Assembly (NCBI GenBank): GCA_963795715.1 | Contig: CAWCIY010000002.1 | Coordinates: forward strand, 1,488,001 to 1,552,000 | DNA length: 64,000 nt | Direction: 5' to 3' | Source of the DNA: JAFEDN01 sp963795715 | Lineage (GTDB): Bacteria > Pseudomonadota > Gammaproteobacteria > Coxiellales > Coxiellaceae | Shown: one piece after another, positions 1-10,800 of the stretch | Numbering within the stretch: position 1 is the first letter of the stretch | How the letters are laid out: each line of letters starts with the position of its first letter | Program-made: the position numbers and the translations under genes | The notes under the pieces: generated by a model | What the model was told of the DNA's origin: nothing | The model's input: the letters and a program-made list of their open reading frames with translations, nothing else | Database searches by the model: none

Positions 1-3000
1 AACGCCGTTACGCCCGGACAACAGGCCGTGCAACCCCGGCGATTCACTTTCACCCAGTGTTCAACCTGATTGCCAATTTCATTGATCAATGCATCTCTTT
101 TAACGGGTTTCATCCCGGCAAAATTTAAATCCACTCCACGCTCATCCAGAGCAGTTAATAGGCTACGCACCGCGCCCTTAAAGCTCGCCATCTCTCGATT
201 GGTGGTCGCGTTCAAAAATCCCGTGATTTTGATCCGCTGGGCGATTTCTTTCGCCACCGGACGCACCACCGTCAGGTCATACTCATCCGTGCCTTCGCCC
301 AGCGCCTGCAATAATTTTTTATTCGCCGCGCGCTTCAGACATACCTGAAAGACCGCGAAGAAAATCCCGATCGTTCCTGACACTACCGCGCCGATAATCG
401 CTTTTTGCACGGTTGAATATTCCGAGCTTCCACTCGAAGAGGTCGAGGGCGGCGTCTCATTCACCGGTGTAAAGAAAATTCCCGCCGGTTGGCTGGCGCT
501 TTGCAAACCAAACGCCTGCACCGCACTGCTATAACTGGGGATGGATAAAGAACCGTCCTGCACAAACTGCACCTGTCCGCTGCTGAGTTGTTCCTGACTG
601 AAAAACGACAGCCAGGTCTGCGGTTGCGCGGTTAAACTAAAATGACCGTGGGTGATATCGCTGACATAAAACATCGCAGTGACATTCAGCACCTGGCCAT
701 CTGGTTGCATCGCTGACAAATAGCGATTCGACAACACCGTGGCTTCCCCTTGCGTCACCGATAAATAATTATTCACCAACTGCGGCGCATACACACCTTG
801 ATTGGAAAAATAAACCTGAGTCTGGTTCGGAGCGCTGCTCAGCGATTTAACGCCTTCGACAGTGATGGTATAACTCGGGGTGATCAAACTGCCGTCGTCC
901 GTCAATTGAATATCGCCGGCCTGCAACTCCGCTAACGTAAAATTATTGACCGATGTTCCCGTCACCGTGGAGGTGATGGTGGCGTGCTGTAAATTACTGA
1001 CCGTGATGATCACTTGACTGGGTGCACTGCCGTCAGTGGCCGTGACATTGAGCATCGCGGGTGTCAAAGTGATACTACCACCCACCGTGATATTGAGCGT
1101 ATTTTGGGTAATGATGGGCGCGCCTTCAAAATTAATGACCGCCGTGCTCGGCAAAGTGGATCGCACCCCATCGCTCACCAGCACGGCATAAGCCGGCGCC
1201 TGATCGTTACCGGCATGGACGAATTCAATTACGCCGCTTTGAATCTGCGCCTGGGTAAAACTCGTGAGATTTTTCGTCACGCCATTGCTCATCGGCACCG
1301 TGGAAAAATAACCGTTCTGCACATTGCCCACGGAAAAAATCAGTTGGCTGTTGTTAAATCCCGCTTCACTCGCTTTCAGATTATTGGAAGAGAATATCAC
1401 CGTCTGACCGTTGCTCAGGGTTAATTGATTGTTCAGTAGAACCGGCCCAGATGGACTCAGGGTTGGGGTTGAAGTCGTGGTTGGCGTAGACGTGCTGGGA
1501 ACGATAGGTGTTGATGATTGTGAGGCACTGGGTGTAGAAGTACTGGTGACAGAAGGAGTTGGTGTCTGAATGGGAGTAGGTGTTTGAGACATGGTGACCG
1601 GCGTAGAAACCACTGTCGTCATTGCTGGGATAAAAGTGATATTGGCCGGAGCAGGTCCTGTCCACGCAATGCCCGCGCTGTAGATGGTCATATTGTAGCT
1701 CGGCGCAAACGCACTGCCGTCATGAACAAACTGCACGCTACCATTGATTAATTGCGGTTGTGTGAAATTAACCAGAGAAATTCCCGGCCGGGTCACAAAC
1801 TCAAACTGCCCATGCAAAACTGCAGTGGGAACGAACACCAGCGTATTATTGTTATGATTGCGATCATAAGCCGAAAGAAAACTGCTATTCAAAGTCACTG
1901 TCAAGCCGGGATACAAAGACAGGCGGTTCTGCACCAGAGTCGGCGGCGCATCGCCAAAAATGACATAACTACAGCCGGCATTGGTTCGACCCCCGGGCGA
2001 AGCTTCATCATCAGTGATGAAAAAGTCATCGATGCCGTCCCCATTGACATCCCCGGCAAAACCGACCGCCCAACCCAGATTGATGTTGTAGGAGGCATCA
2101 TTTTGAATCTGAAAACCGTTCGCACCATTCACCGTAGAGAGAGGCAATGAGCCATTGCTGCCTATATTCATCCCACCCAGGATGACATAACCACCGCCCA
2201 CGCTTCCCAGGCCATTCGCTCCAATCACTAAATCGGCGTAGCCGTCGCCATTCACATCTCCGGCTGTATTTACGGCGGCGCCACTGCCTTCACCGCCTGA
2301 ATGACCATCCAATTTAAATCCATTGACTCCATTCAGGCTGCCCAGCGATAACGAACCATTGCCGTTGATTTCTGTTCCACCAAATACGATATAACTACGT
2401 CCTGCCTTTTTTATTCCACCCGGCGATGCCTGGAAGGCCCCCACAATCACCTCTGCATAACCGTCTCCATTGATATCTCCGGCTGCGTTGACCCAACCAC
2501 CCACCCAGCCATTCCCATAGTCGGTGGTCAATTCACCCTCGATTTGAAAGCCATTCGGGCCCGTGAGCGCAGTGAGGTTCACGCTCCCGCTTTTTCCAAC
2601 ACCCGCGCCTCCGAACACCACATAACTGCAGGCAGGCAGTGTCCGGCTCCCGCCCTGCTGCAATAAAGCCCCCATCAGCAGGTCATTCACGCCATCGCCA
2701 TTGATGTCTCCGGCGCTCACGGTATAACCATTCTGATCTCCCGGTAACTGCCCATTCACTCTAAATCCATTCACGCCATTGAGACTGGACAAATTGAAAA
2801 CTCCGCCATTGCCCAAAACCGGACTACCGAAGACGACATCGCTGTGCCCAATTTGCAATGCACCGCTATAAGCGGCATATGGAACATTGCCATGAGGAGC
2901 GCCGATCACTAAATCATCGTAACCATCCTGATTGATATCCCCCGCCTGACTGACCCAGCTACCACTAAAATCATAAGCCGCCGCCCCTTCGATTCTAAAA

Positions 3001-5285
3001 CCATTAGTCCCGTTGAGCGCAGTAACATTGAACCCACCCTGACTGCCTAGCCCAGGACTCCCCAACACAACATAGCTTCGACCGGCGTCACTTTGACCCC
3101 CGACATACGCCCCGATGAGGAGATCATCATAAGAATCTCCATTCACATTACACCCACTCACAGAAAAACCATTTTGTTCCTTTGATCCCATCCATCCGTT
3201 AATTTTGAAACCTTGAGTGCCGTTTAAGCCAGTGAGGGAGATTAATCCACCCTGGCCAACCTCGGGGCCGCCGAAAACCACATAAGTACGGCCATCCTCA
3301 TTGTTATGGTTGGGCGCTCCTATCACCATATCCGCATAACCATCACCATTCACATCACCCACTGCGCTCATGCTATAACCACTGGTATCTGCGGCGCTTT
3401 CGCCCTCCAACCGAAATCCATTTTGGCCGTTTAAGCTCGCTACCGGAATGACCGCAGGAAAATAGCTGGGCGGCGTTCCAGAGAAAGTCACTTTGGCAAA
3501 CGCCGGGCCCGTCCAGGCAATGCCGGTGGAAAACACAGAAATGTTATAGCTCGGCGCAACCAGGCTGCCGTCATGCACAAACTGAATCGCGCCGCTACTG
3601 ACTTGCTGCTGAGTGAAATTAACCAGGGGAATATTCGGTGCGCTGGTGATTGCAAAATATCCATGCGAAAGCGCCGTGGGAACAAAAATCAGTGAATTAT
3701 TATTATGATTGTGATCGTAAGCGGCTAAATCAGTTGAATTCAGTTGAATGACCGCGCCCACGGATAATGACAGGCTGTTGCTGACTAATACGGGCGGAGC
3801 ATCTCCAAAGATCACGTAGCTGCGGCCTATACTGTTGCCTTTGGGATAACCATAAGCCCCGATGATCAGATCAACGATACCATCGCCGTTTAAATCCCCC
3901 GCCCCACTCACAGCAATACCGCTTTGATCGCCCGGGTTTTCCCCCTCGATTTTAAAACCGTTGACGCCATTGAGACTGGAAAGATTCAATACCCCGCCGC
4001 CGCCAATTTCTGATCCGCCAAACACCACATAGCTGCGACCCGTATGATTGCCTTTGGGATAGTTCGGAGCTCCAATCAGCAGATCGGCATACCCATCACC
4101 ATTGATATCCCCGACCGTACTGACAAAACCACTGTAATCGCCCTGGTTTTCTCCATTCAATTTAAAGCCGTTAGCGCCATTCAAGCTGGAAAGATTGAAC
4201 ACCCCGTTGCCGGCCACTTCCGATCCGCCAAATACCACGTAGCTACGACCTTTAGCGCTGTCATAGTTATCAGCCCCAATAATCAGATCGTCATAGCCAT
4301 CGTTATTGATATCCCCAGCGGCGCTGACGGATGAGCCGCTTTGATCCAGATTGTTTTCACCATTCAGTTTGAAACCGTTGGAGCCATTGAGATTGAAGAG
4401 GTTAAATACGCCGACGCCACCCACCCCCGGCCCACCCAACACGACATAACTGCGGCCTTGAGCGCTGCCTCCCGGATAGCCCTGAGCGCCCATCAACAGA
4501 TCGGCATATCCATCGCCATTGATATCCCCAGCAGGGCTGACAGAACCGCCGCTCTGATCACCACTGTTCTCACCATACAGTTTAAAACCATTGACACCAC
4601 TGAGGTTGGAGAGATTAAAGGCGCCCGCGCCGCCGATCCCTGCTCCACCCCATATCAAATAACTACAGCCCTGAGCGCTGTCTACCGGGTAACCATAAGC
4701 CCCTATGAATAGATCAGGATGCCCATCACCATTGATATCTCCAGCCGCAGTCACCGAATAGCCGCTGTAATCATTATTGTTTTCACCATTCAGTTTAAAT
4801 CCGTTAGTGCCATTCAGGCTGGATAGCGCGATAACTCCGCTACCGCCTACCCCCGATCCGCCAAACACCACATAGCTACGGCCCTTATTGTGGCCTTTCA
4901 TATAACCGGATGCGCCAATCAGCAGGTCGGCATGGCCATCGTCATTGATATCCCCAGCCTGACTGACAGAGCAGCCACTCAGGTCATTATTGTTTTCGCC
5001 ATCCAGCTTAAAGCCGTTTGTGCCGATGAGGCTGGAAAGATTAAATATCCCGGCGCCGCCTATCTCCGGGTTCCCAAACACGACATAACTACGACCCTTG
5101 CCGCTGCCTGCCGGATAACCATCCGCCCCGATGATCACATCAGCATAGCCATCACCATTGATATCGCCCGCTGCACCGACGGAAATGCCGCTCTGATCAC
5201 CATTGTTTTCACCGTTGAGTTTAAACCCATTCTGGCCATTTAAGCTTCCTAACGACAAAATTGCTGGAAATTGTCCTTGTTTCAT
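1..5285 (-). CDS. Giant FG-GAP/CSPG-repeat membrane protein (3' end outside window)
   Basis: The reading frame starts at an ATG (5285-5283) behind AGGAG with a 6-base spacer and stays open to the window edge where I checked it; about 1761 codons are visible and the C-terminus is missing. The protein has two blocks of seven FG-GAP repeats (5285 to about 3790, and about 3450 to 1970), each repeat with a Ca-binding loop of the GD(I/V)NGDGxxD type. One CSPG-like repeat follows each block. A Thr/Ser/Pro-rich stalk (about 1440-1640) and three more CSPG-like repeats come next. A membrane helix (about 350-420) and a basic cytoplasmic tail end the visible part. The layout matches the protein at 22410-28343 almost domain for domain, so roughly 100 residues are probably lost beyond the edge. 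No N-terminal signal peptide is visible. Function inferred: surface or host-membrane adhesin/receptor. Confidence 0.85.
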   Translation of the reverse strand, partial: MKQGQFPAILSLGSLNGQNGFKLNGENNGDQSGISVGAAGDINGDGYADVIIGADGYPAGSGKGRSYVVFGNPEIGGAGIFNLSSLIGTNGFKLDGENNNDLSGCSVSQAGDINDDGHADLLIGASGYMKGHNKGRSYVVFGGSGVGGSGVIALSSLNGTNGFKLNGENNNDYSGYSVTAAGDINGDGHPDLFIGAYGYPVDSAQGCSYLIWGGAGIGGAGAFNLSNLSGVNGFKLYGENSGDQSGGSVSPAGDINGDGYADLLMGAQGYPGGSAQGRSYVVLGGPGVGGVGVFNLFNLNGSNGFKLNGENNLDQSGSSVSAAGDINNDGYDDLIIGADNYDSAKGRSYVVFGGSEVAGNGVFNLSSLNGANGFKLNGENQGDYSGFVSTVGDINGDGYADLLIGAPNYPKGNHTGRSYVVFGGSEIGGGGVLNLSSLNGVNGFKIEGENPGDQSGIAVSGAGDLNGDGIVDLIIGAYGYPKGNSIGRSYVIFGDAPPVLVSNSLSLSVGAVIQLNSTDLAAYDHNHNNNSLIFVPTALSHGYFAITSAPNIPLVNFTQQQVSSGAIQFVHDGSLVAPSYNISVFSTGIAWTGPAFAKVTFSGTPPSYFPAVIPVASLNGQNGFRLEGESAADTSGYSMSAVGDVNGDGYADMVIGAPNHNNEDGRTYVVFGGPEVGQGGLISLTGLNGTQGFKINGWMGSKEQNGFSVSGCNVNGDSYDDLLIGAYVGGQSDAGRSYVVLGSPGLGSQGGFNVTALNGTNGFRIEGAAAYDFSGSWVSQAGDINQDGYDDLVIGAPHGNVPYAAYSGALQIGHSDVVFGSPVLGNGGVFNLSSLNGVNGFRVNGQLPGDQNGYTVSAGDINGDGVNDLLMGALLQQGGSRTLPACSYVVFGGAGVGKSGSVNLTALTGPNGFQIEGELTTDYGNGWVGGWVNAAGDINGDGYAEVIVGAFQASPGGIKKAGRSYIVFGGTEINGNGSLSLGSLNGVNGFKLDGHSGGEGSGAAVNTAGDVNGDGYADLVIGANGLGSVGGGYVILGGMNIGSNGSLPLSTVNGANGFQIQNDASYNINLGWAVGFAGDVNGDGIDDFFITDDEASPGGRTNAGCSYVIFGDAPPTLVQNRLSLYPGLTVTLNSSFLSAYDRNHNNNTLVFVPTAVLHGQFEFVTRPGISLVNFTQPQLINGSVQFVHDGSAFAPSYNMTIYSAGIAWTGPAPANITFIPAMTTVVSTPVTMSQTPTPIQTPTPSVTSTSTPSASQSSTPIVPSTSTPTTTSTPTLSPSGPVLLNNQLTLSNGQTVIFSSNNLKASEAGFNNSQLIFSVGNVQNGYFSTVPMSNGVTKNLTSFTQAQIQSGVIEFVHAGNDQAPAYAVLVSDGVRSTLPSTAVINFEGAPIITQNTLNITVGGSITLTPAMLNVTATDGSAPSQVIITVSNLQHATITSTVTGTSVNNFTLAELQAGDIQLTDDGSLITPSYTITVEGVKSLSSAPNQTQVYFSNQGVYAPQLVNNYLSVTQGEATVLSNRYLSAMQPDGQVLNVTAMFYVSDITHGHFSLTAQPQTWLSFFSQEQLSSGQVQFVQDGSLSIPSYSSAVQAFGLQSASQPAGIFFTPVNETPPSTSSSGSSEYSTVQKAIIGAVVSGTIGIFFAVFQVCLKRAANKKLLQALGEGTDEYDLTVVRPVAKEIAQRIKITGFLNATTNREMASFKGAVRSLLTALDERGVDLNFAGMKPVKRDALINEIGNQVEHWVKVNRRGCTACCPGVTA

Positions 5286-5432
5286 CAATTGCTCCTGATG
5301 TTGTTGTTAAAAATACACTCAGGGCTTCGGCAGCCCCAATGCCATTCTGTCATTTCCGCAAAGGGATTAGCTTCATCGCGATTGTAATGACCTATTAACC
5401 TGGCTTTCAGCACCGGCCGCCAATCTCTTAAA
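5286..5432 (-). pseudogene. 3'-end remnant of the 1258-aa orphan gene
   Basis: On the minus strand the bases just before the FG-GAP start at 5285 read ALGLPKP-stop (about 5325-5348). This is nearly the exact C-terminus of the 1258-residue protein at 17515-21291, and it sits at the same distance from the downstream FG-GAP start. The leader between stop and ATG (TTTTTAACAACAACAT then AGGAG) is also shared with other copies. The rest of the 147-base gap holds nothing I recognise. Confidence 0.55.
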
Positions 5433-7283
5433 TTAAGAAGACGGCGCAACCGTCCATAAACTACTCTGTAGTAGCCCCCCTGACGGCAAAGTCAATGGAC
5501 GTTCAGAAGCCGCAAATAAAGCACTGAGGCTTTTGACCAATGCCTCGGCAGTGGGTCGCTCGTTTGATTTTTTCCAGCCTGATCGAATGATGTTCGATAG
5601 TTCAGGGGGGCATGTTCCCGGAATCGTCTCTTGTCGATCACCACGGCTTATTTTTGCAGCAATTAATGAGGTTGCCGCCATACCTTGAAAAGGGATTCGA
5701 TAAGGGTGCGCTATCATTTCCCATAGCACCATGGTGAAGGCATAAATATCCGCTGACTTCGCAAAGTGAGGTTTCTCGTCAAACAATTCCGGCGCCGCCC
5801 ATGGCAGGGTTCCTACCATCCCTTTTGATTGACTAACACTGCTAATCTCAGACTTCACTTTCGCCAACCCAAAATCGCTGATTTTGGCCCGGAAAGTATC
5901 ACTGAGCAGTATGTTTAAACTCTTTAAATCCCGGTGAATAATATTTCTATCATGCAACTGCGCTAATCCCGACACCACATCTAAGGCAATTCGGTATTTA
6001 ACCGATAAAGACCAGTCTGGATTAGTTCGGAGTACGTCGTATAATGAACCTTTCGGCATCAGTTCCATCACTAAACAAAAATGGGGCGCTTCCATACAAA
6101 TACCACGCAGTTGTACCAAATAATCCGAATGGATTTCCGCCATGATTTTTGCTTCCCGTTTTAATTCACTCTGGGCAGCTTTACTGAGACCTTGAGTATG
6201 AAGTTCTTTAATAGCCACTGGATTATACTTGTAGACTCCCCTATACACAGTTCCATAAGCGCCTATACCCAGTTCATGACCTTTGTCAATCTCCAGGTCA
6301 GCGTAGGAAACTTCATAGGATATTTCAAACGATATTTTTTTAAAATCATCCTCTTCGTCTTGCTTAAGCTGTTTTTCCTCCTTACGCTCCTGACTTATCG
6401 GTAGGGTTGAGGGAGTCACTACTTTGGATTTACTGACAGTAGAGTGCAATCCGCTGGTATGAAGTTTTACTTCGGATTTTTTAGTTACCGATGTCTTATT
6501 CGAAATCCCATCCTTCGGAAAGTCGTCTCCCTGTGTTATTGAGGCAAACTGAACGTCAAATGGACTTGAAGACCGTAGAAGGAGACTTTGCATAATATCC
6601 TTATCCTCTTCAGGGGGTTTTTTTCTTCGGCATAGCCAAATGCCCAGTCCTGCTATCACTGCCAAACCCCCAATCGCACCGGCGACAACCCCTGCTATGG
6701 ATGCCGTTTGGTCGCCGGTGGTTGTGCTGTTAGTTGGACTAAAAGTAATGTTAGCCGCGAGAGGCCCTGTCCAGGCAATGCCTGTGGAATAGACAGATAT
6801 ATTGTAATTCGGTGCGACTAAACTGCCATCGTGGACAAATTGGATGGCGCCATTGATAACCTGCGACTGAGTAAAGTTGACTAAGGGTGTCGTCGGCGCA
6901 CTGAGCGTCGAAAAATAACCATGCGAGACATTGCTGGGAACAAACACCAGGGTATTGTTGTTGTGATTACGATCATAAGCGCCCAAATGACTCGATTGGA
7001 GCGCAATCTTGGCCCCTGCTGGCGAGAGGGACAGACTATTATTGACCAATACCGGAGGCGCATCGCCAAACACCACATAGCTGCGGCCTTTACCACTCCA
7101 GGAAGCTGCTAGATAACCCCAAGCGCCAATCAGCAAGTCGGCATGGCCATCGCCATTGATATCTCCCGCGGCGCTGACTGAAACACCACTCCCATCACCA
7201 TTATTTTCCCCATCCAATTTAAAACCATTTTGGCCATTTAAATCCGTTAAATTTAAAATGGCCGGAAATTGTCCTTGTTTCAT
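5433..7283 (-). CDS. Receptor-like TKL-family protein kinase with FG-GAP/CSPG ectodomain
   Basis: This 616-residue protein is predicted to be a single-pass receptor kinase. Residues 1-75 form one FG-GAP repeat with the Ca-binding loop GDINGDGHAD. Residues about 77-185 are one CSPG-like repeat. A hydrophobic helix at about 194-218 is followed by CRRKK, then a linker rich in Lys/Ser. A complete eukaryotic-type kinase domain covers about 332-590: Gly loop GIGAYGTVYRG, VAIK lysine near 359, alpha-C glutamate near 377, HRDLKSLN near 450, DFG near 470, APE near 498. HRDLKS and the RPT motif near the C-terminus point to the TKL group (Raf/RIPK/MLK-like). All catalytic residues are present, so activity is expected. 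I chose ATG 7283 over the TTG at 7286 because AGGAG lies 6 bases before it. The neighbouring paralogues have seven blades where this one has a single blade. Confidence 0.88.
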   Translation of the reverse strand: MKQGQFPAILNLTDLNGQNGFKLDGENNGDGSGVSVSAAGDINGDGHADLLIGAWGYLAASWSGKGRSYVVFGDAPPVLVNNSLSLSPAGAKIALQSSHLGAYDRNHNNNTLVFVPSNVSHGYFSTLSAPTTPLVNFTQSQVINGAIQFVHDGSLVAPNYNISVYSTGIAWTGPLAANITFSPTNSTTTGDQTASIAGVVAGAIGGLAVIAGLGIWLCRRKKPPEEDKDIMQSLLLRSSSPFDVQFASITQGDDFPKDGISNKTSVTKKSEVKLHTSGLHSTVSKSKVVTPSTLPISQERKEEKQLKQDEEDDFKKISFEISYEVSYADLEIDKGHELGIGAYGTVYRGVYKYNPVAIKELHTQGLSKAAQSELKREAKIMAEIHSDYLVQLRGICMEAPHFCLVMELMPKGSLYDVLRTNPDWSLSVKYRIALDVVSGLAQLHDRNIIHRDLKSLNILLSDTFRAKISDFGLAKVKSEISSVSQSKGMVGTLPWAAPELFDEKPHFAKSADIYAFTMVLWEMIAHPYRIPFQGMAATSLIAAKISRGDRQETIPGTCPPELSNIIRSGWKKSNERPTAEALVKSLSALFAASERPLTLPSGGLLQSSLWTVAPSS

Positions 7284-7366
7284 CAATTGCTCCTTATGTT
7301 GTTAACGAATACTCTCATCCTGGGGCTTAAGCCACGGTTATTCATGGCAAATCTGCCATTTTCTAG

Positions 7367-7413
7367 ATCCCGCGATCAAGCATGTGCCGGACCACGATCC
7401 GGTATCGCGGGAT
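7367..7413. repeat. Palindromic repeat element, expanded copy
   Basis: The outer arms ATCCCGCGAT (7367-7376) and ATCGCGGGAT (7404-7413) are perfectly complementary. They enclose a second stem CCGGA (7387-7391)/TCCGG (7398-7402). The same element in a shorter form lies at 17471-17493, in the matching position before another FG-GAP gene, and a third form is inside a coding region near 19590. Confidence 0.7.
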
Positions 7414-7434
7414 GACGTCAATACTCAACTTGAC

Positions 7435-7766
7435 TCAGGGCCTTGGCAGCCCCAACGTAGTTGAAATCTCGGTGGCCGGGATGTCGCCGGTGCACACCAG
7501 TCCCGTAATGCCTGCCGGAGTTAAGATCGGCAGGCCTTTAATTTCGCATTCCACGGCGTGGGTCGCGCCGGACCGGGTGATCCACGCCAGCCGCAGCGGG
7601 TTGCGGTCGTTGAACCAGAAGCTCGGTGAAGTGCGAAAAGACGGCGTGTCAATCGCCCAGACTTTAATCTCGGGTTGATGTAAGTCCGCGTGTAAAAATA
7701 GAGCAATCCATTCAGTCCGTTTAAATTCGTTAAATTAAATACGGTTGGAAATTGTGTCATTCGCAT
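7435..7766 (-). pseudogene. Fusion remnant: FG-GAP gene start joined to orphan-gene 3' end
   Basis: A good ribosome site (AAGGAGG) and ATG at 7766 start an FG-GAP protein (MRMTQFPTVFNLTNLNGLNG). After about 20 residues the homology stops. From about 7700 downwards another frame encodes about 85 residues matching the C-terminus of the 1258-residue protein at 17515-21291 (shared motifs CEIKGLP, LTPAGITGLVCTGD, PATEISTTLGLP), ending at TGA 7435-7437. A deletion therefore joined the 5' end of one FG-GAP gene to the 3' end of a lost copy of the orphan gene. The 81-residue ORF at 7521-7766 is the out-of-frame product and is unlikely to be functional. Confidence 0.75.
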
Positions 7767-7829
7767 AAAAAAATCCTCCTTTTATTAAATACCCTTAAAT
7801 AAAAAATATTGTCGTTGAATATTTCACCC

Positions 7830-10800
7830 CTACGCCAAAAGGGGTGGAGAATCCGTTTTCATATCGGCTAACTCCACATCGGAAAGTTTGCGACGACTTG
7901 AAGAACAACAGGAACTAAAGAAAGCGCACCATCCCCGTTGACCCGCTCCCTGAATCGTCGTTTCAGAAGCGCGTGAGATATGAATAATGACTTCATTCAC
8001 TATCTGTTCACTATGCTCATTTAATTCCGTCAAACGTAATTCGTAACTGGTTCCACAATGAACGCTGATCATGGCAACCCGCTTACGAATCACTTCCGCA
8101 AATAAATCGGCGTAATAGTAATAACGACCAGGGTCAGAGGATCGTAGCGTATTTAACGAGACACCCGATTTATCTTGTAATAATCGCGCCATTTTGTGAA
8201 TGGCGTCTGCGTATTGCTTACCTTCTCCATTAAAAAAATCTGAATAGGATAATTTAAGTCGTTGATGAATCTCATTCGCAAACGGATTTTCAAATTCCCT
8301 TTTATTTTTATTACGATAGCGGGTATATAAAAAGGCTAAACCTGCCAGCAACACACTGCCTACACTACTCGCTACGGACGCCGCGGTTTTTACGTCTCCT
8401 AACAACGAGGAAGTTTGTGAACCAGTAATCTGCAATAGAAAATACGTCGTGGCGGAAACACCGTAGCTATCGGTCGCTGTCACCGAGATATTATAGCTTT
8501 CCGGTTGATTGATTACCCCGCTAAACGTCGCCGATGAGGGGTCATAACTAATCCCCGTAGGCAAGGCTTCTCCATCCGCTAAGGTGGCGGATAAAGTCAA
8601 CGGTTCCGCATTTTGATCGATAAAAGTGTCCAAAGGAATGCTAAATTCAAACGGTTGTCCGGGAGTAAAAATCTCCGGCAAAATCGGTTGGTTCACTAAC
8701 GGTGGGAAAGGAATAAATTGATAATTGATATATCTCGATACCGGCCCCACCGTAAAATACGGATCACTAACAGTGACGTTATAACTGGGTGCAGCAATAC
8801 TGCCATCCTGGTGAAACTGAATCACACCACTGACGACTTGTTGCTGAGTGAAATTAACCAGTGGAACGCCAGGCACACCAACGGTTTCAAATTGACCATG
8901 CGCTGTTTGCACAATAAAAAATACTTGCGCATCCGGATAATCGTCACTGGCGCTTAATTGTTGCGGTGTCATTAAAACACTGCCGTTTCGCATCACGCTA
9001 AAGGAATTGACACTCAACACGGGACGCCGGTAAAACGTTACCTTCACCGCTTCAGGGGAAGGAGACAAAGCAATGCCGGGATTAATCACTTGCAAATCAT
9101 AACTCGGCGGATACAAGCTATTATTATGCACAAATTCAATTTGATGAGCCCACACTGAAGATTGAGTAAACCCGGTAATAGCATGAGCTGGATTATTCAC
9201 CAGAGCAAAATAGCCATTAGTCACATTGGTGACGGTAAAATTAAGCCAGGATGAGGGACTATTATCCGTCGCATTCATGTTTTGCTGACTTAATAGGAGT
9301 GATTGTCCTTGATTGATCACTAACTGATTTACCCGCAATTGAGGAGACACATCGCCAAACACCACATAGCTACGGCCTTTAGTACTTCCCGCCGGATAAC
9401 TAACAGCCCCAATCAGCAGATCCGCTATTCCATCCCCATTGACATCTCCCGCGGCGCTGACTGAAGAACCACTCTCATCCCTATTATTTTCCCCATCCAG
9501 TTTAAAGCCATTGGTTCCGTTTAAACTGGATAATAAAATATCCCCACTGCCACCCACTCCAGGACCGCCAAACACCACATAGCTACGGCCTTTATTAGTA
9601 CCGTTGGGATAACCAAAAGCGCCAATCACTATGTCGGCGTAGCCATCGCCATTGACATCGCCCGCGCCGCTGACGGAATAACCACTAGAATCCTGATTAT
9701 CTTCACCATCCAGTTTAAAACCATTGGCTCCGTTTAAACCGGATAATAAAATATCCCCACTGCCACCCACTCCAGGACCGCCAAACACCACATAACTGCG
9801 GCCTTTACAAGTACTGTTGAAATAACCATAAGCGTCAATCAGTAAGTCGGCATAGCCATCGCCATTGACATCGCCCGCGCCGCTGACTGACCAACCACTG
9901 CCATCTCTATTATTTTCCCCATCGAGTTTAAAGCCATTGGTTCCATTTAAACTGGATAATAAAATATCCCCACTGCTACCCACTCGGCCACCAAACACCA
10001 GATAGCTACGACCTTTACCTGCACCTGCGGGATAAGCAAAAGCCCCAATCAGCAAGTCATTATTCCCATCACCGTTGATATCTCCCACGGCGCTGACGGA
10101 AGCAGCATTCTGATCATCATTATTTTCCCCATCCAATTTAAAGCCATTGGCGCCAGTTAAACTGCTTAACAAAATATCCCCACTATTACCCACCCCAGGG
10201 CCGCCAAACACCGCATAGCTACGGCCTTTAAAATTACCCGCGGGATAACCAAATGCTCCAATCAGCAAGTCATTATTCCCATCGCCATTGATATCTTCCA
10301 CGGCGCTGACGGAATGGCCACTCACATCGTTATTATTTTCCCCATCGAGTTTAAAGCCATTGGTTCCATTTAAACTGGATAATAAAATATCCCCACTACC
10401 ACCCACTCCAGGGCCGCCATACACCACATAGCTGCGGCCTTTATTACTCCCCGCGGGATAACCACCCGCCCCAATGAGTAAGTCATTATTCCCATCGCCA
10501 TTAATATCTCCTGCGGCGCTGACTGAACCGCCACTTCCATCATTATCGTTTTCGCCATCGAGCTTAAATCCATTGGTTCCATTTAAACTGGATAATAAAA
10601 TATCTCCACCGCCACCCATTTCCGGGCCGCCAAACATCACATAGCTGCGGCCTTTATTACTCCCCGCGGGATAACCCTCTGCCCCAATCAGCAGATCCGC
10701 TATTCCATCCCCATTGATATCTCCTGCGGCGCTGATTGAACCACCACTCTGATCATTATTATTTTCTCCATCCAGTTTAAAACCATTTTGGCCATTTAAA

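Noticed and set aside
1381..1665. Minus-strand ORF of 94 codons in the Thr/Pro stalk region
   Set aside because: It is a second frame of the repetitive stalk sequence within the larger FG-GAP gene.
2000..5285. Regularly spaced repeats that might be a CRISPR array
   Set aside because: The period is about 200 bases, the units are coding and diverged, and there are no short identical repeats with unique spacers.
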